Positions 32,546 to 43,284 of a DNA stretch of 64,000 bases are shown here, one piece after another. The DNA is taken from the NCBI RefSeq assembly GCF_001006045.1, contig NZ_CP011267.1, forward strand, positions 1,488,001 through 1,552,000, written 5' to 3'. The position numbers and the translations under genes were made by a program. The notes beneath the pieces were generated by a model, which was given only the letters and a program-made list of their open reading frames with translations, searched no databases and had not been told where the DNA came from. The stretch comes from Geoglobus ahangari. GTDB lineage: Archaea > Halobacteriota > Archaeoglobi > Archaeoglobales > Archaeoglobaceae. Numbering within the stretch: position 1 is the stretch's first letter; each line of letters starts with the position of its first letter.

Positions 32546-34102
32546 ATGTTCCGCAAGATTCTGGTTGCCAATCGTGGCGAGATTGCGGTAAGAGTTATGC
32601 GTGCCTGCAAGGAGCTGGGGATAAAAACCGTGGCTGTCTATTCTCTCGCCGACAAGCGTGCCTTTCACCGTGTTTACGCTGACGAGTGTTACTGCATAGG
32701 CGATCCCGAGCCGGCAAAGAGCTATCTGAACATGGACGTGATTCTTGAGGTCGCGAAGAAGAGCGGGGCTGAGGCCATACACCCCGGCTACGGGTTCCTT
32801 GCGGAGAACCCCGAGTTTGCAAAGAGGTGTGAGGAGGAGGGAATCGTCTTCATAGGTCCCTCACCTGATGTGATCTCGGCAATGGGCTCCAAGATTAACG
32901 CGAGGAGGCTGATGAGGGAGGCAGGAGTGCCGGTGGTTCCGGGGAGCGAGGAGCTCAGAACTGCGGATGAGGCCGTTGAGTTCGCGGAGAAGATTGGCTA
33001 CCCTGTGGCGATAAAGGCCAGCGGAGGTGGGGGTGGGATTGGGATAACCATCGCCAACAACGCCGAGGAGGTCAGGAAGGCGTTTGAGAAGAGCAGGAAG
33101 CTCGGAGAGAAGTACTTCAGGGACTCCTCTGTTTACGTTGAGAAGTACCTGCCCAAGCCGAGGCACATAGAGTTTCAGATACTCGCCGACGACAGGAAGG
33201 TCATCCACCTCGGCGAGAGGGAGTGCAGCATCCAGAGGAGGCACCAGAAGCTAATTGAAGAGGCACCATCTCCAGCTTTCGACGAGGAGGTGAGGGAGAG
33301 GTTCGGGAAGATTGCGGTTAAGGGTGCAAGGCACATAGGCTACAGAAACGCAGGAACGATGGAGTTTCTCTATCAGGACGGGGAGCTTTACTTCCTCGAG
33401 ATGAACACGAGGCTTCAGGTCGAGCACACCGTGACCGAGATGGTCACGGGAGTGGACATCGTGAAGGAGCAGCTCAGGATAGCTTATGGTGACGGGATAA
33501 GCTTCGATCAGGAGGACGTGACGATCAGGGGGCATGCCATAGAGGCGAGGATAAACGCTGAGGATCCGATAAGCTTCCTGCCGAGGAGCGGGAAGATAGT
33601 CAGGTACCGCTCCCCTGGCGGGCCTGGAGTGAGGGTTGACAGCGGAGTGCACATGGGGTACGAGATCCCGCCGTACTACGACTCAATGATCTCCAAGCTG
33701 GTAGTCTGGGGCAGAACGAGGATTGAGGCGATTGCGAGGATGAGGAGGGCGCTGTACGAGTACATAATTGAGGGTGTCGAGACAAACATCCCCTTCCACA
33801 TGGTCGTCCTCGAGGATGAGGAGTTTGTTAGGGGTAACACGCACACGAAGTTTGTTGACGAGAGGAACATACCCGAGAGGGTTCTGCAGTCCCTCAAGAG
33901 CATCAGGCACCTCAAGACGAGGCTGGACGAGATATTCACGAGGGATCACTACGAGTGCGAGTTCGAGGAGAATATCGTGCCGGTTGCGGTTTCAGCTGTC
34001 ATGGCCTACATCGAGAGCGAGAGTGTGGAGGGGCTCATAGAGGCAAAGACGAGCGAGTCGTGGAAGATATACCACAGGCTGAAGAGGCTGGGGTGGTTCT
34101 GA
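32546..34102 (+). CDS. pycA: Biotin carboxylase / pyruvate carboxylase subunit A
   Basis: 518 residues, ATP-grasp biotin carboxylase: [23 protein letters not shown]-binding [33 protein letters not shown]. It carboxylates the biotin on a partner subunit, in archaea usually PycB for oxaloacetate synthesis, which is not in this window; an acetyl/propionyl-CoA carboxylase role is also possible. ATG 32546 is leaderless from the TATA-like CTATTTAAG at about 32513-32521. It overlaps the HTH gene that follows (TGATG). Confidence 0.88.
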   Translation: MFRKILVANRGEIAVRVMRACKELGIKTVAVYSLADKRAFHRVYADECYCIGDPEPAKSYLNMDVILEVAKKSGAEAIHPGYGFLAENPEFAKRCEEEGIVFIGPSPDVISAMGSKINARRLMREAGVPVVPGSEELRTADEAVEFAEKIGYPVAIKASGGGGGIGITIANNAEEVRKAFEKSRKLGEKYFRDSSVYVEKYLPKPRHIEFQILADDRKVIHLGERECSIQRRHQKLIEEAPSPAFDEEVRERFGKIAVKGARHIGYRNAGTMEFLYQDGELYFLEMNTRLQVEHTVTEMVTGVDIVKEQLRIAYGDGISFDQEDVTIRGHAIEARINAEDPISFLPRSGKIVRYRSPGGPGVRVDSGVHMGYEIPPYYDSMISKLVVWGRTRIEAIARMRRALYEYIIEGVETNIPFHMVVLEDEEFVRGNTHTKFVDERNIPERVLQSLKSIRHLKTRLDEIFTRDHYECEFEENIVPVAVSAVMAYIESESVEGLIEAKTSESWKIYHRLKRLGWF

Positions 34103-34383
34103 TGCCGGACGAGAAGCTTGCAAGGGCTCTGAGGGCGAGGGTCAGGAGGAAGATCCTGAGGGAGATAATCAGCGCCGGCAGGCTCAGCGTTCACGAGGTC
34201 GCGGAGAGGGTGGGAATCTCGGAGTACTCGGCTTCAAGGCACCTCAAGCTCATGTACGACCTCGGAATCCTCGACTTCGAGCAGAAGCACCCCGAGAAGT
34301 ACTACTTCGTCAAGCTGAAGTCCCTGAAAGACCTGCTTGAGGCGTATGATAGGGTTGTTGAGGAGATGGAGGTGAATAGATGA
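34102..34383 (+). CDS. ArsR-like winged helix regulator
   Basis: 93 residues with a compact winged helix: RRKILREIISAGRLSVHEVA, VGISEYSASRHLKLMYDLGI as recognition helix, and a wing EQKHPEKYYFVKL. There are no metal-binding Cys. It is coupled to pycA (1-base overlap of stop and start) and to purE (overlap ATGA), so it may regulate this cluster. The effector is unknown. Confidence 0.8.
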   Translation: MPDEKLARALRARVRRKILREIISAGRLSVHEVAERVGISEYSASRHLKLMYDLGILDFEQKHPEKYYFVKLKSLKDLLEAYDRVVEEMEVNR

Positions 34384-34850
34384 AGGCCGTAATCTTGATG
34401 GGCTCAAAGAGCGATCTGGATTATGGTAAGAAGGTGGCAGAAAAGCTGAGGTTCTTTGGAATTGATGCCGTGCTCAGGATAGCCTCGGCCCACAAAACCC
34501 CTGCAAAGGCTCTCGAGATAATTGACGAGTACGAGAATGAGGACGTGGTCTTCGTCACGATAGCCGGAAGGAGCAACGCTCTGAGCGGTTTTGTTGATGC
34601 AAACACAACGAGGCCTGTGATCGCCTCTCCACCCATAAGCGAGAAGTTCGCCGGGATGGATGTGCTTTCAAGCATAAACATGCCCTCGGGTGTGTCGCCA
34701 ATGCTCGTTCTCTACGCCGAAAATGCCGCTTTGGCCGTGGCGAAGATATTCGCAGTCAAGAGCGAAGAGGTCAGGAAGAGGATCATGGAGTACCAGAGGG
34801 CCAAGAAGGAGGAGATCTACAGGGCAGACGAGGAGGCAAAAAGTTTATAA
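34380..34850 (+). CDS. purE: 5-(carboxyamino)imidazole ribonucleotide mutase / AIR carboxylase PurE
   Basis: 156 residues of the PurE fold. MKAVILMGSKSDLDYGKKV binds the phosphate, followed by ASAHKTP and FVTIAGRSNALSGFVDA, typical of PurE (the catalytic His in AHKTP). It carboxylates or rearranges AIR in purine synthesis. No PurK is near. It overlaps the HTH gene by four bases, and purC follows after 26 bases with its own promoter. Confidence 0.9.
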   Translation: MKAVILMGSKSDLDYGKKVAEKLRFFGIDAVLRIASAHKTPAKALEIIDEYENEDVVFVTIAGRSNALSGFVDANTTRPVIASPPISEKFAGMDVLSSINMPSGVSPMLVLYAENAALAVAKIFAVKSEEVRKRIMEYQRAKKEEIYRADEEAKSL

Positions 34851-34876
34851 TCTAATCCACCAAGCGGTGATCCCAG

Positions 34877-35899
34877 ATGGGGAGCGTTAAAGATCTCGAA
34901 ATTTTGAAGCCGCCGTCAGAGAGGCCCGGCATCGGAAGATTTCACTTCTCCGATCGCTATTCCGTCTTCGACTACGGCGAGATGCCAGACCTGCTGGAGA
35001 ACAAGGGCAAGGCTCTGTGTTTGCTGTCAGCACACTTCTTCGAGCTTCTCGAGAAGGAGGGAATCGCCACGCACTACATTGGCGTTGTTGAGGAGGGGAA
35101 GGCTAAGAGGCTGGACGAGCTTAGCGAGCCCACAAACGTGATGGAGGTGAAGCTCGTCCACGTTCACAGGCCTGAGAGGAGAGGAGATGGCTACGACTAC
35201 TCGATCTTCCAGAGCCTGAAAGGCAACTTCCTGATCCCGCTTGAGATCATCTACAGGAACTCTCTGCCTGAAGGGAGCAGCGTCTTCAGGAGGCTGAAGA
35301 GGGGAGAGATCTCCCTGAAGGATCTTGGACTTGAGAGGATGCCCGAGCCGGGTCAGAGGATGGAAAGACCGATTGTGGACTTCTCGACAAAGCTTGAAGA
35401 TGTGGACAGGTACCTGAGCAGGGAGGAGGCGAGGAGAATCTCCGGCATGAGCGAGGAGGAGTTTGAGGCGCTTGTAAAGCTAACGCTTAAGGTTGACGAG
35501 ATCATCACCAGAGAGACTGAGAAGGCAGGAATTGAGAACGAGGACGGAAAGATAGAGGTTGCTTTTGACGAAAATCGCGAGCTGATGCTTGTCGATGCTC
35601 TCGGCACGCCAGACGAGTGCAGGTTCAGCTTCAACGGCATCGAGATGAGCAAGGAGGTGCTGAGGAGGTACTACAGGAACACTGACTGGTACAGAAGAAT
35701 CGAGAAGAGCAAAGGGGAGGAGGAGTGGAGAAAAATTGTAGGGAAACCACCGAGACTTCCCGAGGAGCTGAAGAAAGCGGTTGAGGAGATGTACATGTCC
35801 GCATGCAACGAGATTGTTGGCCGAAAATTCTTCGACACCCCTCCCATGAAGGACGTGATGAGGAAGATTTCCGAGTTTATGGAGGTGTACGATGGTTAA
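34877..35899 (+). CDS. purC: SAICAR synthase
   Basis: 340 residues, longer than the roughly 240 of bacterial PurC. YSVFDYGEMPDLLENKGKAL at the N terminus, VKLVHVHRPERR, IPLEIIYRNSLPEGSS and VALPDE-like LVDALGTPDECRF are the signatures. It joins CAIR with aspartate. A TATA box AAAGTTTATAATC (about 34840-34852) just before the gene gives a short leader. Its stop overlaps the carA start by 8 bases. Confidence 0.9.
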   Translation: MGSVKDLEILKPPSERPGIGRFHFSDRYSVFDYGEMPDLLENKGKALCLLSAHFFELLEKEGIATHYIGVVEEGKAKRLDELSEPTNVMEVKLVHVHRPERRGDGYDYSIFQSLKGNFLIPLEIIYRNSLPEGSSVFRRLKRGEISLKDLGLERMPEPGQRMERPIVDFSTKLEDVDRYLSREEARRISGMSEEEFEALVKLTLKVDEIITRETEKAGIENEDGKIEVAFDENRELMLVDALGTPDECRFSFNGIEMSKEVLRRYYRNTDWYRRIEKSKGEEEWRKIVGKPPRLPEELKKAVEEMYMSACNEIVGRKFFDTPPMKDVMRKISEFMEVYDG

Positions 35900-36974
35900 G
35901 GCTTACCTCGCTCTTGAGGATGGAACCGTGGTAGAGGGCGTTGCCTTTGGAGCTGAGAGGGATGCGGAGGGAGAGCTGGTCTTCAACACCGCGATGACGG
36001 GGTACGTTGAAGCACTGACAGATCCAAGCTACAAGGGGCAGATTCTGATGATGACCTACCCGCTCATAGGCAACTACGGGGTTTGCAGGGAGGATTTCGA
36101 GAGCGACGGGGTTAAGGTGGAGGGCTTTGTTGTGAAAGAGCTGTGCAGGCACCCGAGCAACTGGAGGAGCGAGATGAGCGTCGATGAGCTGCTGAAGGAG
36201 TACGACGTGCCGGGGATAGAGGGCGTGGACACGAGGATGATAACCAAGAAAACGAGAATCTACGGGGCGATGAAGGCTGTCATAGCTGTTGGAGACGATG
36301 TTGATAAAGAAAGGCTCGTGGAGAGGGCAAGAAACCAGCCCTCGATAACCGAGCTCGACCTCGTTGACAAGGTGTGTGTTAAAGAGCCGAGGAGGATCGA
36401 GGCGAAAAAGCCGAGGTTCGAGGTTGTTCTGATAGACCACGGGATAAAGATGAGCATAGTCAGACAGCTTCTGCTTAGAGGGGTGAGCGTCACGCTGGTC
36501 CCATACACCTATCCCGCCGAGAAGATTCTTGAGGAGGATTACGACGGGGTTTTCATCTCAAACGGTCCCGGAGACCCCGCGAGGGTGAGTGAGAGTGTCG
36601 AGACGATAAGGAGGCTGGCTGGAAAGCTGCCGATGGCTGGCATATGTCTCGGCCACCAGCTCGTTGCGAGGGCATTCAACGCCAAGACGTTCAAGCTGAA
36701 GTTCGGCCATCACGGCGCTAACCAGCCCGTGAAGGACTTCGAGACAGGCAGAGTTTTCATCTCAAGCCAGAATCACGGGTTTGCGGTGGACGAGAAGACC
36801 CTGCCCAAGGACATGGAGGTCACGCAGATAAACCTCAACGACAGGACTGTTGAGGGAATAAGGCACAGGGATATTCCGCTGATAAGCGTGCAGTACCATC
36901 CTGAGGCTGGCCCCGGCCCCCACGACACCTACTTCTTCTTCGACGAGTTTGTGAGGATGCTTGAGGAGTATTAG
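35892..36974 (+). CDS. carA: Carbamoyl-phosphate synthase small chain
   Basis: 360 residues. The N-terminal carA domain (LALEDGTVVEGVAFGAERDA, FNTAMTGYVEALTDPSYKG) is followed by a class I glutamine amidotransferase with nucleophile Cys in GICLGHQL and catalytic His-Glu in VQYHPEAGPGP. It passes ammonia from glutamine to CarB for pyrimidine and arginine synthesis. Overlaps purC by 8 bases; carB follows after 9 bases. Confidence 0.95.
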   Translation: MVKAYLALEDGTVVEGVAFGAERDAEGELVFNTAMTGYVEALTDPSYKGQILMMTYPLIGNYGVCREDFESDGVKVEGFVVKELCRHPSNWRSEMSVDELLKEYDVPGIEGVDTRMITKKTRIYGAMKAVIAVGDDVDKERLVERARNQPSITELDLVDKVCVKEPRRIEAKKPRFEVVLIDHGIKMSIVRQLLLRGVSVTLVPYTYPAEKILEEDYDGVFISNGPGDPARVSESVETIRRLAGKLPMAGICLGHQLVARAFNAKTFKLKFGHHGANQPVKDFETGRVFISSQNHGFAVDEKTLPKDMEVTQINLNDRTVEGIRHRDIPLISVQYHPEAGPGPHDTYFFFDEFVRMLEEY

Positions 36975-36983
36975 GGTGATGCG

Positions 36984-39900
36984 ATGCCGAAGAGAGAAGA
37001 CATAAAGAAGATCATGGTCATAGGAAGCGGCCCGATAGTCATAGGGCAGGCTGCCGAATTCGATTATTCCGGAAGTCAGGCCTGCAAGGCCCTGAGGGAG
37101 GAGGGTTATGAGGTCGTCCTCGTCAACTCCAACCCGGCAACCATCATGACAGACCCTGAGATGGCCGACAAGACATACATCGAGCCCATAACCGCTGATG
37201 TGGTTGCGAGGATAATCGAAAGGGAGAGGCCTGACGCTCTTCTCCCAACACTTGGCGGTCAGACCGGGCTGAATGTGGCCGTTGAGCTGCACGAGATGGG
37301 AGTTCTCGACAAATACGGGGTCAAGCTCATTGGTGCGAACATCGAGGCGATAAAGAAGGCGGAGGACAGAGACCTTTTCAGAAAGGCGATGGAGAACGTC
37401 GGGATTGAGGTACCGAGGAGCGAGATTGCCAACAGCGTCAGAGAAGCTTTAGACATTGCAGACGAGCTTGGTTACCCAGTGGTTGTCAGGCCAGCCTTCA
37501 CCCTCGGAGGAACGGGAGGGGGGATAGCCTACAACAGAGAGGAGCTGATGGAGATTGCGAAGAAGGGCATAGAGATGTCCCTGATAAATCAGGTGCTCAT
37601 CGAGGAGAGCGTGATCGGCTGGAAGGAGTTCGAGCTTGAGGTGATGAGGGACAAGGCCGACAACGTGGTGATAATCTGCTCCATCGAGAACTTCGACCCG
37701 ATGGGCGTGCACACCGGAGACAGCATAACCGTCGCCCCAGCCCAAACCCTCACAGATCAGGAGTACCAGCAGCTGAGGGACTACGCGATAAAGATAATCA
37801 GGGAGATCGGGGTTGAGACGGGCGGGAGCAACATCCAGTTTGCCGTTCATCCTGAGAATGGCAGAATTCTTGCCATAGAGATGAACCCAAGGGTGAGCAG
37901 GAGCTCTGCACTGGCGTCGAAGGCAACGGGATTCCCGATAGCAAAGATTGCCGCGAAGCTTGCTGTAGGCTACACGCTCGACGAGATTCCGAACGACATA
38001 ACCAAAGAGACACCTGCAAGCTTCGAGCCCACGATAGACTACGTGGTCGTCAAGATTCCGAGGTTCGCTTTCGACAAGTTCCCCACTGCGGACAAAACTC
38101 TCGGCACGCAGATGAAGAGCGTTGGGGAGGTAATGGCGATAGGCAGGACATTCGAGGAGGCGCTGCAGAAGGCGATAAGGAGCCTCGAAATCGGCAGGTT
38201 CGGGCTTGGAGCCGACGGGAAGGATAAGAAGCCGGGAAGGGACGAGATAATCCAGAAGCTCATAACCCCCAACCACCAGAGGATCTTCTACATAAAGTAT
38301 GCCCTCGAGAGCGGGTTCTCGGTGAGGGAGGTTGCCGAGCTCACCAAGATCGACCCATGGTTCATAGAGAAGATAGCCAACATCGTTGGCATCGAGAGGG
38401 AGCTGAGAGAGTACGCGAAAACCCACACGATCGAAGACCTGCCCATTGAGGTTCTCAAAAAGGCCAAGCAGTACGGCTTCAGTGACTACCAGATTGCCAG
38501 GATATTCGGGGTGAGCGAGAGGGATGTCAGAAGAGCGAGGAAGAGAGCCGGGCTTGTCTCGACGTTCAAGATGGTTGATACATGCGCTGCCGAATTTGAG
38601 GCCAAAACGCCATACTACTACTCGAGCTACGAGCTTGAGAACGATGCTGTGAGGACTGACAGGAAGAAGGTGATGATTCTCGGCAGCGGGCCCAACAGGA
38701 TAGGACAGGGAATCGAGTTCGACTACTGCTGTGTGCATGCAGTCCTGAGCGCGAAGGAAGAGGGATATGAGACCATAATGGTGAACAACAATCCAGAGAC
38801 GGTCTCAACCGACTACGACACCTCGGACAGGCTTTACTTTGAGCCTATAACCCATGAGGACGTTATGGACATCTACGAGAACGAGCAGCCCGAGGGTGTG
38901 TTCGTCCAGTTTGGAGGTCAGACCCCACTGAACATAGCGAGGCAGCTTGAGGAGAGCGGGGCGAGAATCCTCGGCACATCTGTGGACTCCATTGATCTTG
39001 CAGAAGACAGGGAGAAGTTCGCGGAGATATGCAGGAAGCTCGGCATTCCCCAGCCGGAGAACGGCATAGCGTTCAGCATAGAGGAGGCTAAGGAGATAGC
39101 GAGGAGGATTGGGTACCCCGTGCTTGTAAGGCCCAGCTACGTCCTTGGCGGAAGGGCGATGGAGATCATCTATGATGAGGAGACGCTCGAGAGGTACATA
39201 GAGGAGGCGATAGAGGTAAGCCCTGAGAAGCCGATCCTGATAGACCGCTTCTTAGAGGATGCGGTCGAGGTGGAGGTTGACGCTCTCTGCGATGGGGAAG
39301 AAGTGGTGATAGGCGGGATAATGGAGCACATCGAGGAGGCAGGAGTTCACAGCGGCGATTCGGCATGCGTCCTGCCACCCCAGACGATCCCGCCGGAGAT
39401 CATCAACAGGATCATAGACTACACGAGGAGGCTCGCCCTCGAGCTGAAAGTTGTGGGGCTGATAAACATCCAGTATGCGGTTAAGGGGGACACGGTTTAC
39501 ATACTCGAGGCAAACCCGAGAGCGAGCAGAACCGTTCCGTTCGTGAGTAAGGTAACGGGCATACCCCTTGCAAAAATTGCAGCGAAGCTTATGCTCGGAA
39601 AAAAGCTCAGGGAGCTTGGTGTCAGGGAGAGGATATTTCCGAAGCATGTGGCCGTGAAGGAGGTCGTCTTCCCGTTCATAAAACTCCCCGGGGTTGATCC
39701 GGTTCTCGGGCCGGAGATGAAGAGCACGGGAGAGGTCATGGGCATCGACTACGACTTCGGCATCGCCTACTACAAGGCTCAGTTGGCTGCCGGCATGAGG
39801 CTGCCATTGGAGGGCACGGTATTCATCAGCGTCAGGAGGGAGGACAGGGAGAAGGTGCTGCCTGTTGCAAAGAAGCTCAGCGAGATGGGGTTCAGGATCC

Positions 39901-40223
39901 TCGCGACTGACGGGACTGCTGAGTTCCTGAGGAGCAACGGGATTGAGGCTGAGGTGGTTCTGAAGGTCAGTCAGGGGAGGCCAAACGTGATAGACAAGAT
40001 AATCAACAGGGAGATCGACTTCATAATCAACACCCCCAGCGGGAAGAGGGGCAAGACAGAGGGCTACATGATAAGGAGGGCTGCGGTGGACTACGGTGTG
40101 CCCTACATAACCACAGTCAGCGGAGCTATAGCGGCCGTGAAGGGAATTGAGGCGATGAGAAGAGCGAGGATGACGATAAAGAGCATTCAGGAGTACCACA
40201 GGGAGATGGATGAAGGAAATTGA
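36984..40223 (+). CDS. carB: Carbamoyl-phosphate synthase large chain
   Basis: 1079 residues, full length. Two ATP-grasp halves start [20 protein letters not shown] and [20 protein letters not shown], with a helical oligomerisation domain between and a C-terminal MGS-like allosteric domain (about 940-1079, [30 protein letters not shown]). Makes carbamoyl phosphate. Its end overlaps larB by 14 bases. Confidence 0.96.
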   Translation: MPKREDIKKIMVIGSGPIVIGQAAEFDYSGSQACKALREEGYEVVLVNSNPATIMTDPEMADKTYIEPITADVVARIIERERPDALLPTLGGQTGLNVAVELHEMGVLDKYGVKLIGANIEAIKKAEDRDLFRKAMENVGIEVPRSEIANSVREALDIADELGYPVVVRPAFTLGGTGGGIAYNREELMEIAKKGIEMSLINQVLIEESVIGWKEFELEVMRDKADNVVIICSIENFDPMGVHTGDSITVAPAQTLTDQEYQQLRDYAIKIIREIGVETGGSNIQFAVHPENGRILAIEMNPRVSRSSALASKATGFPIAKIAAKLAVGYTLDEIPNDITKETPASFEPTIDYVVVKIPRFAFDKFPTADKTLGTQMKSVGEVMAIGRTFEEALQKAIRSLEIGRFGLGADGKDKKPGRDEIIQKLITPNHQRIFYIKYALESGFSVREVAELTKIDPWFIEKIANIVGIERELREYAKTHTIEDLPIEVLKKAKQYGFSDYQIARIFGVSERDVRRARKRAGLVSTFKMVDTCAAEFEAKTPYYYSSYELENDAVRTDRKKVMILGSGPNRIGQGIEFDYCCVHAVLSAKEEGYETIMVNNNPETVSTDYDTSDRLYFEPITHEDVMDIYENEQPEGVFVQFGGQTPLNIARQLEESGARILGTSVDSIDLAEDREKFAEICRKLGIPQPENGIAFSIEEAKEIARRIGYPVLVRPSYVLGGRAMEIIYDEETLERYIEEAIEVSPEKPILIDRFLEDAVEVEVDALCDGEEVVIGGIMEHIEEAGVHSGDSACVLPPQTIPPEIINRIIDYTRRLALELKVVGLINIQYAVKGDTVYILEANPRASRTVPFVSKVTGIPLAKIAAKLMLGKKLRELGVRERIFPKHVAVKEVVFPFIKLPGVDPVLGPEMKSTGEVMGIDYDFGIAYYKAQLAAGMRLPLEGTVFISVRREDREKVLPVAKKLSEMGFRILATDGTAEFLRSNGIEAEVVLKVSQGRPNVIDKIINREIDFIINTPSGKRGKTEGYMIRRAAVDYGVPYITTVSGAIAAVKGIEAMRRARMTIKSIQEYHREMDEGN

Positions 40224-40938
40224 GGAGCTGCTTAAAAAGCTGGATGGAAAGACAATATCCAAAATTTTTCTTGAGAGGTTAGCTGAGGGCATTAACCTCG
40301 ACCACATGAGGCACCTCAGGGCAGGAAAGCCAGAGGCCGTGCTCGCGGAGTTCAAAACGGTTGACGAGGTTGTCGAGATAGCGAAAAAGTGCGTGTCCGA
40401 AAAAAGGCCCGTCCTCTTCACAAGGGTTACTGCGGAGCAGTCCACAGCACTCTCAGAGCTCGGGCTCGCTATCAACGAGAGGGCGAGGACGGCAAGGCAC
40501 ATGAGGCTCGAGGAGGAGTCAGGAAAGGTTGCAATTTTCGCTGCCGGCACGTCGGACATTCCCGTGGCGGAGGAGGCGAAGGAAACTGCAGAGTTTCTCG
40601 GGATGGAGGTGCTCAGGTTCTACGATGTTGGTGTTGCAGGAATACACAGGCTCATAGAGCCACTCGAGGTGCTTTCGAAAGAGGACGTGGACTCGGTGAT
40701 CGTGGTTGCAGGGATGGAGGGTGCGCTGCCGTCAGTTGTTGCAGGTCTCGTTGACCTGCCTGTCATTGCGGTTCCAACGTCTGTGGGTTACGGAACAAGC
40801 CTGAAGGGCTTTACAGCCCTATTCTCAATGCTCCAGAGCTGCTCATCGGGGGTTGCGGTCGTCAACATAGACAACGGCTTCGGCGCGGCCGTTTTTGCCC
40901 ACCTGATCTCGAAGAGGGTCAGGAAAAAGAGGTTATAG
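40210..40938 (+). CDS. larB: LarB, nickel-pincer cofactor carboxylase/hydrolase
   Basis: 242 residues: an N-terminal helical part ([20 protein letters not shown]) and a PurE-like C-terminal half ([57 protein letters not shown]). LarB carboxylates nicotinic acid adenine dinucleotide at the start of nickel-pincer cofactor synthesis. No larC or larE is in the window, so its product could be used by genes elsewhere. It overlaps carB by 14 bases and converges on the macro-domain gene. Confidence 0.85.
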   Translation: MKEIEELLKKLDGKTISKIFLERLAEGINLDHMRHLRAGKPEAVLAEFKTVDEVVEIAKKCVSEKRPVLFTRVTAEQSTALSELGLAINERARTARHMRLEEESGKVAIFAAGTSDIPVAEEAKETAEFLGMEVLRFYDVGVAGIHRLIEPLEVLSKEDVDSVIVVAGMEGALPSVVAGLVDLPVIAVPTSVGYGTSLKGFTALFSMLQSCSSGVAVVNIDNGFGAAVFAHLISKRVRKKRL

Positions 40939-41517
40939 GCGCTTCTCAAACACACTCTTGGCCTTCTGGAGGGACTCGCTGTCGTATATGACCAGCGCAA
41001 CCACCTTCAGGTTCCTTGCCTCTTCTGAGAACTCCTCCACGACCTTCAGAAAGGTCTCGACCACCATCTCGAGTGGGCATCCATAAATGCCAGCGCTCAC
41101 AGCCGGAAATGCTATGCTCTTCAATCCGAGCTCCTCGGCCTTTTTCAGCGGGCCAAGGAACGCGAGTCTGAGCTTCTCCTCGTAGCTCTCCCCCCACTTC
41201 CCCCTGCATATTGGCCCGACTGTGTGGATGACGTACCTTATCCCGTTCTCCTCGAGCCTCATCGCTGGCGTTACAACAACCTCTCCGTGCTCGATGTAGT
41301 CCCTGCCGACCTGCTCCCTCATCGCCTCCTTGCTGATCCTCGTGTATTCAGCGGCATTCCCAGCACACGCCCTCGCTATGGCATACGCCACTCCACCACC
41401 GTGCTCCAAGTGCCTGTTTGCCGCGTTGACGATCGCCTCAGCTGGGTACTTGGTAATGTCCCCCTGAACGAGCCTCACCTCAACGCCGCTGAACCTCAGG
41501 ACGACTTCGGGCTTCAT
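40933..41517 (-). CDS. Macro-domain protein (ADP-ribose-binding)
   Basis: 194 residues with the macro fold signatures VRLVQGDITKYPAEAIVNAA, GGGVAYAIARACG-like stretch, VIHTVGPICRGKWG and IAFPAVSAGIYGCPLE. A. fulgidus AF1521 is a characterised macro domain that binds ADP-ribose; this appears to be the same kind of protein. It may remove ADP-ribose or hydrolyse its 1-phosphate. TATA box AAGTATAAAGG near 41545 makes ATG 41517 leaderless. Confidence 0.9.
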   Translation of the reverse strand: MKPEVVLRFSGVEVRLVQGDITKYPAEAIVNAANRHLEHGGGVAYAIARACAGNAAEYTRISKEAMREQVGRDYIEHGEVVVTPAMRLEENGIRYVIHTVGPICRGKWGESYEEKLRLAFLGPLKKAEELGLKSIAFPAVSAGIYGCPLEMVVETFLKVVEEFSEEARNLKVVALVIYDSESLQKAKSVFEKRL

Positions 41518-41583
41518 ATTCTGAATAATGCTGCTCTCCTTTATACTTTTTTCAGCACCTTACGTTTCCGTCATTCTGGAAAG

Positions 41584-41614
41584 GCTTATAAACCTCTCGG
41601 GTTTGTTCCCAAAC
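41584..41614 (+). promoter_or_regulatory. trp operon promoter with inverted repeat
   Basis: TATA box GCTTATAAAC (about 41584-41593) predicts a start site at about 41614, just before the trpC ATG (41616). GTTTG-TTCC-CAAAC (41601-41614) lies between the two. There is no leader peptide here, unlike the aroA' operon. Confidence 0.45.
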
Positions 41615-41615
41615 A

Positions 41616-42314
41616 ATGAGAAAATACCTATCAAAAATGATTAAGCTTAGGAAACAGGAGGGACTCAACGCGGTGATAGCCGAGATCAAGGTGCACTCCC
41701 CGAGGCACGGGGATATGCTGAGGGGAAGGAGCGTTTTCGACATCCTTAAAGCGTATGAGAGGTGCGATGTGGCCGGGATATCCTACATCACGGAGGAGAA
41801 GCACTTCAGGGGGAGCTTCGAGACGTTCAGGGAGATCTGCAGGAACACGGACCTGCCCGTTCTGAGGAAAGACTTCGTAACGAGTGTTGATGAGGTGGAG
41901 AGGACGGCTGAGGCTGACGGCTCGGCACTGCTGCTTATAGCCAGAGTTCTCGGCGACAGAACTGCGGAGTTAGTGGACGTTTGCCACGACCACGGGATCG
42001 AGGCCCTCGTCGAGGTGCACTCCAGAGATGACGCGAGCATCGCAATCGAAACCGGTGCCAGGCTGATCGGGATAAACAACAGGGACATCTCGAGGCTCGA
42101 GCTCGACGACGGGAGCGTGGAGGTCACCGAGACGATCGCTCCCCTGCTGAAAACTCCGGCCTTGAAGGTCAGCGAGAGCGGAATCTCCAGCCTTGAGCAC
42201 CTGGCCCGCGCTTTGAAGCATGCAGACGCCGTTCTTGTTGGAACGGCTTTCATGTTAGCTGATGATCTGGAAGGAAAGGTGAGGGAGTTTGTGAGGGGTG
42301 GTGGGGATGCTTGA
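41616..42314 (+). CDS. trpC: Indole-3-glycerol-phosphate synthase
   Basis: 232 residues. VIAEIKVHSPRHG (catalytic Lys), LPVLRKDFVTSVDEV, ALVEVHSRDD and LIGINNRDISRLELD are the IGPS signatures. It closes the indole ring. First gene of the trp operon, leaderless from the promoter at 41584-41593, overlapping trpD by 8 bases. Confidence 0.95.
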   Translation: MRKYLSKMIKLRKQEGLNAVIAEIKVHSPRHGDMLRGRSVFDILKAYERCDVAGISYITEEKHFRGSFETFREICRNTDLPVLRKDFVTSVDEVERTAEADGSALLLIARVLGDRTAELVDVCHDHGIEALVEVHSRDDASIAIETGARLIGINNRDISRLELDDGSVEVTETIAPLLKTPALKVSESGISSLEHLARALKHADAVLVGTAFMLADDLEGKVREFVRGGGDA

Positions 42315-43284
42315 GCACGTTCTCTCCTCAGAAAGGATGACGTTCGATGAGGCTTACAGGGCATTTTCCTCCCTCTTCGACGAGAACCCCTACAGAATCG
42401 CTGGCTTTCTCTCGGCCCTCGAGGTGAGGGGGTACGGGGCTGAGGAGATAGCGGGATTCGCAAGGGCGATGGTGGATCAGGCCGTCCGGCTGAACCTCGG
42501 CGAGGTGATGGACGTCGTTGGCACGGGTGGAGACGGCATGGCGACGATAAACGTGAGCACGGCCACGGCCATCATCCTCTCGCTGTTCACGAGGGTTGCG
42601 AAGCACGGAAACAGATCCGTGACGTCGAAAAGCGGTTCAGCCGACTTTCTCGAAAGGGCTGGAGTGCGGATCGTGCTCGATCCGGGTGAGGTGAGGCGAA
42701 TGATCGAGAAAACGAACTTCACGTTCCTCTTCGCACCCCTCTACCACCCCTCTCTTTCGAGGGTGATGCCCGTCAGAAAGAGTCTGGGGATAAGGACAGT
42801 GTTCAACATCCTCGGCCCCCTCGCAAACCCTGCGAGACCGCGGAGGATTCTGCTTGGTGTGAGTGATGAAAGGATTGCTGAGAAGATTGCCGTAGCGTTG
42901 AGCATGCTCGGCGTTGAGAGGGCAGCGGTTGTGCATGGCTATCCCATCGATGAGGTCAATCCGTCGGGCAAAACTCTCGTGTGGGAGATTGACGGTGACA
43001 GGATGGAGAGCTACACCATAACTCCCGAGTACTTTGGCGTAAAGAGATGCAAACTTGTCCCATGCCTCTCTGCTGAGGAGAGTGTGGAGAGGGTCAAAGC
43101 AGTATTCTCCGGGAAAGGGCTGGAGGAAGACAGGAAATTCATCCTGCTCAACTCGGCTCTCGCACTCTACCTCTGCGGCTACGACTTCACCGAGGCAAGA
43201 GAGCTGGCAGAGAGCACCCTTGATGGAAGCGCCCTGAAAAAACTGGAGGAAATAGCATGCGTGTCAGGCAGCTCGATCCAGTAG
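42307..43284 (+). CDS. trpD: Anthranilate phosphoribosyltransferase
   Basis: 325 residues: VVGTGGDGMATINVSTA binds PRPP, KHGNRSVTSKSGSADFLE, PVRKSLGIRTVFNILGPLANP. Transfers phosphoribose to anthranilate. ATG 42307 (MLEHVLSSERM) is preferred over the GTG codons at 42298 and 42301 because GGGGTGGTGGGG precedes it. Overlaps trpC by 8 and trpE by 28 bases. Confidence 0.95.
   Translation: MLEHVLSSERMTFDEAYRAFSSLFDENPYRIAGFLSALEVRGYGAEEIAGFARAMVDQAVRLNLGEVMDVVGTGGDGMATINVSTATAIILSLFTRVAKHGNRSVTSKSGSADFLERAGVRIVLDPGEVRRMIEKTNFTFLFAPLYHPSLSRVMPVRKSLGIRTVFNILGPLANPARPRRILLGVSDERIAEKIAVALSMLGVERAAVVHGYPIDEVNPSGKTLVWEIDGDRMESYTITPEYFGVKRCKLVPCLSAEESVERVKAVFSGKGLEEDRKFILLNSALALYLCGYDFTEARELAESTLDGSALKKLEEIACVSGSSIQ

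Noticed and set aside
41584-41615. A tryptophan leader peptide before trpC
   Set aside because: The TATA box lies only about 27 bases from the trpC ATG and no Trp-rich short ORF is present.
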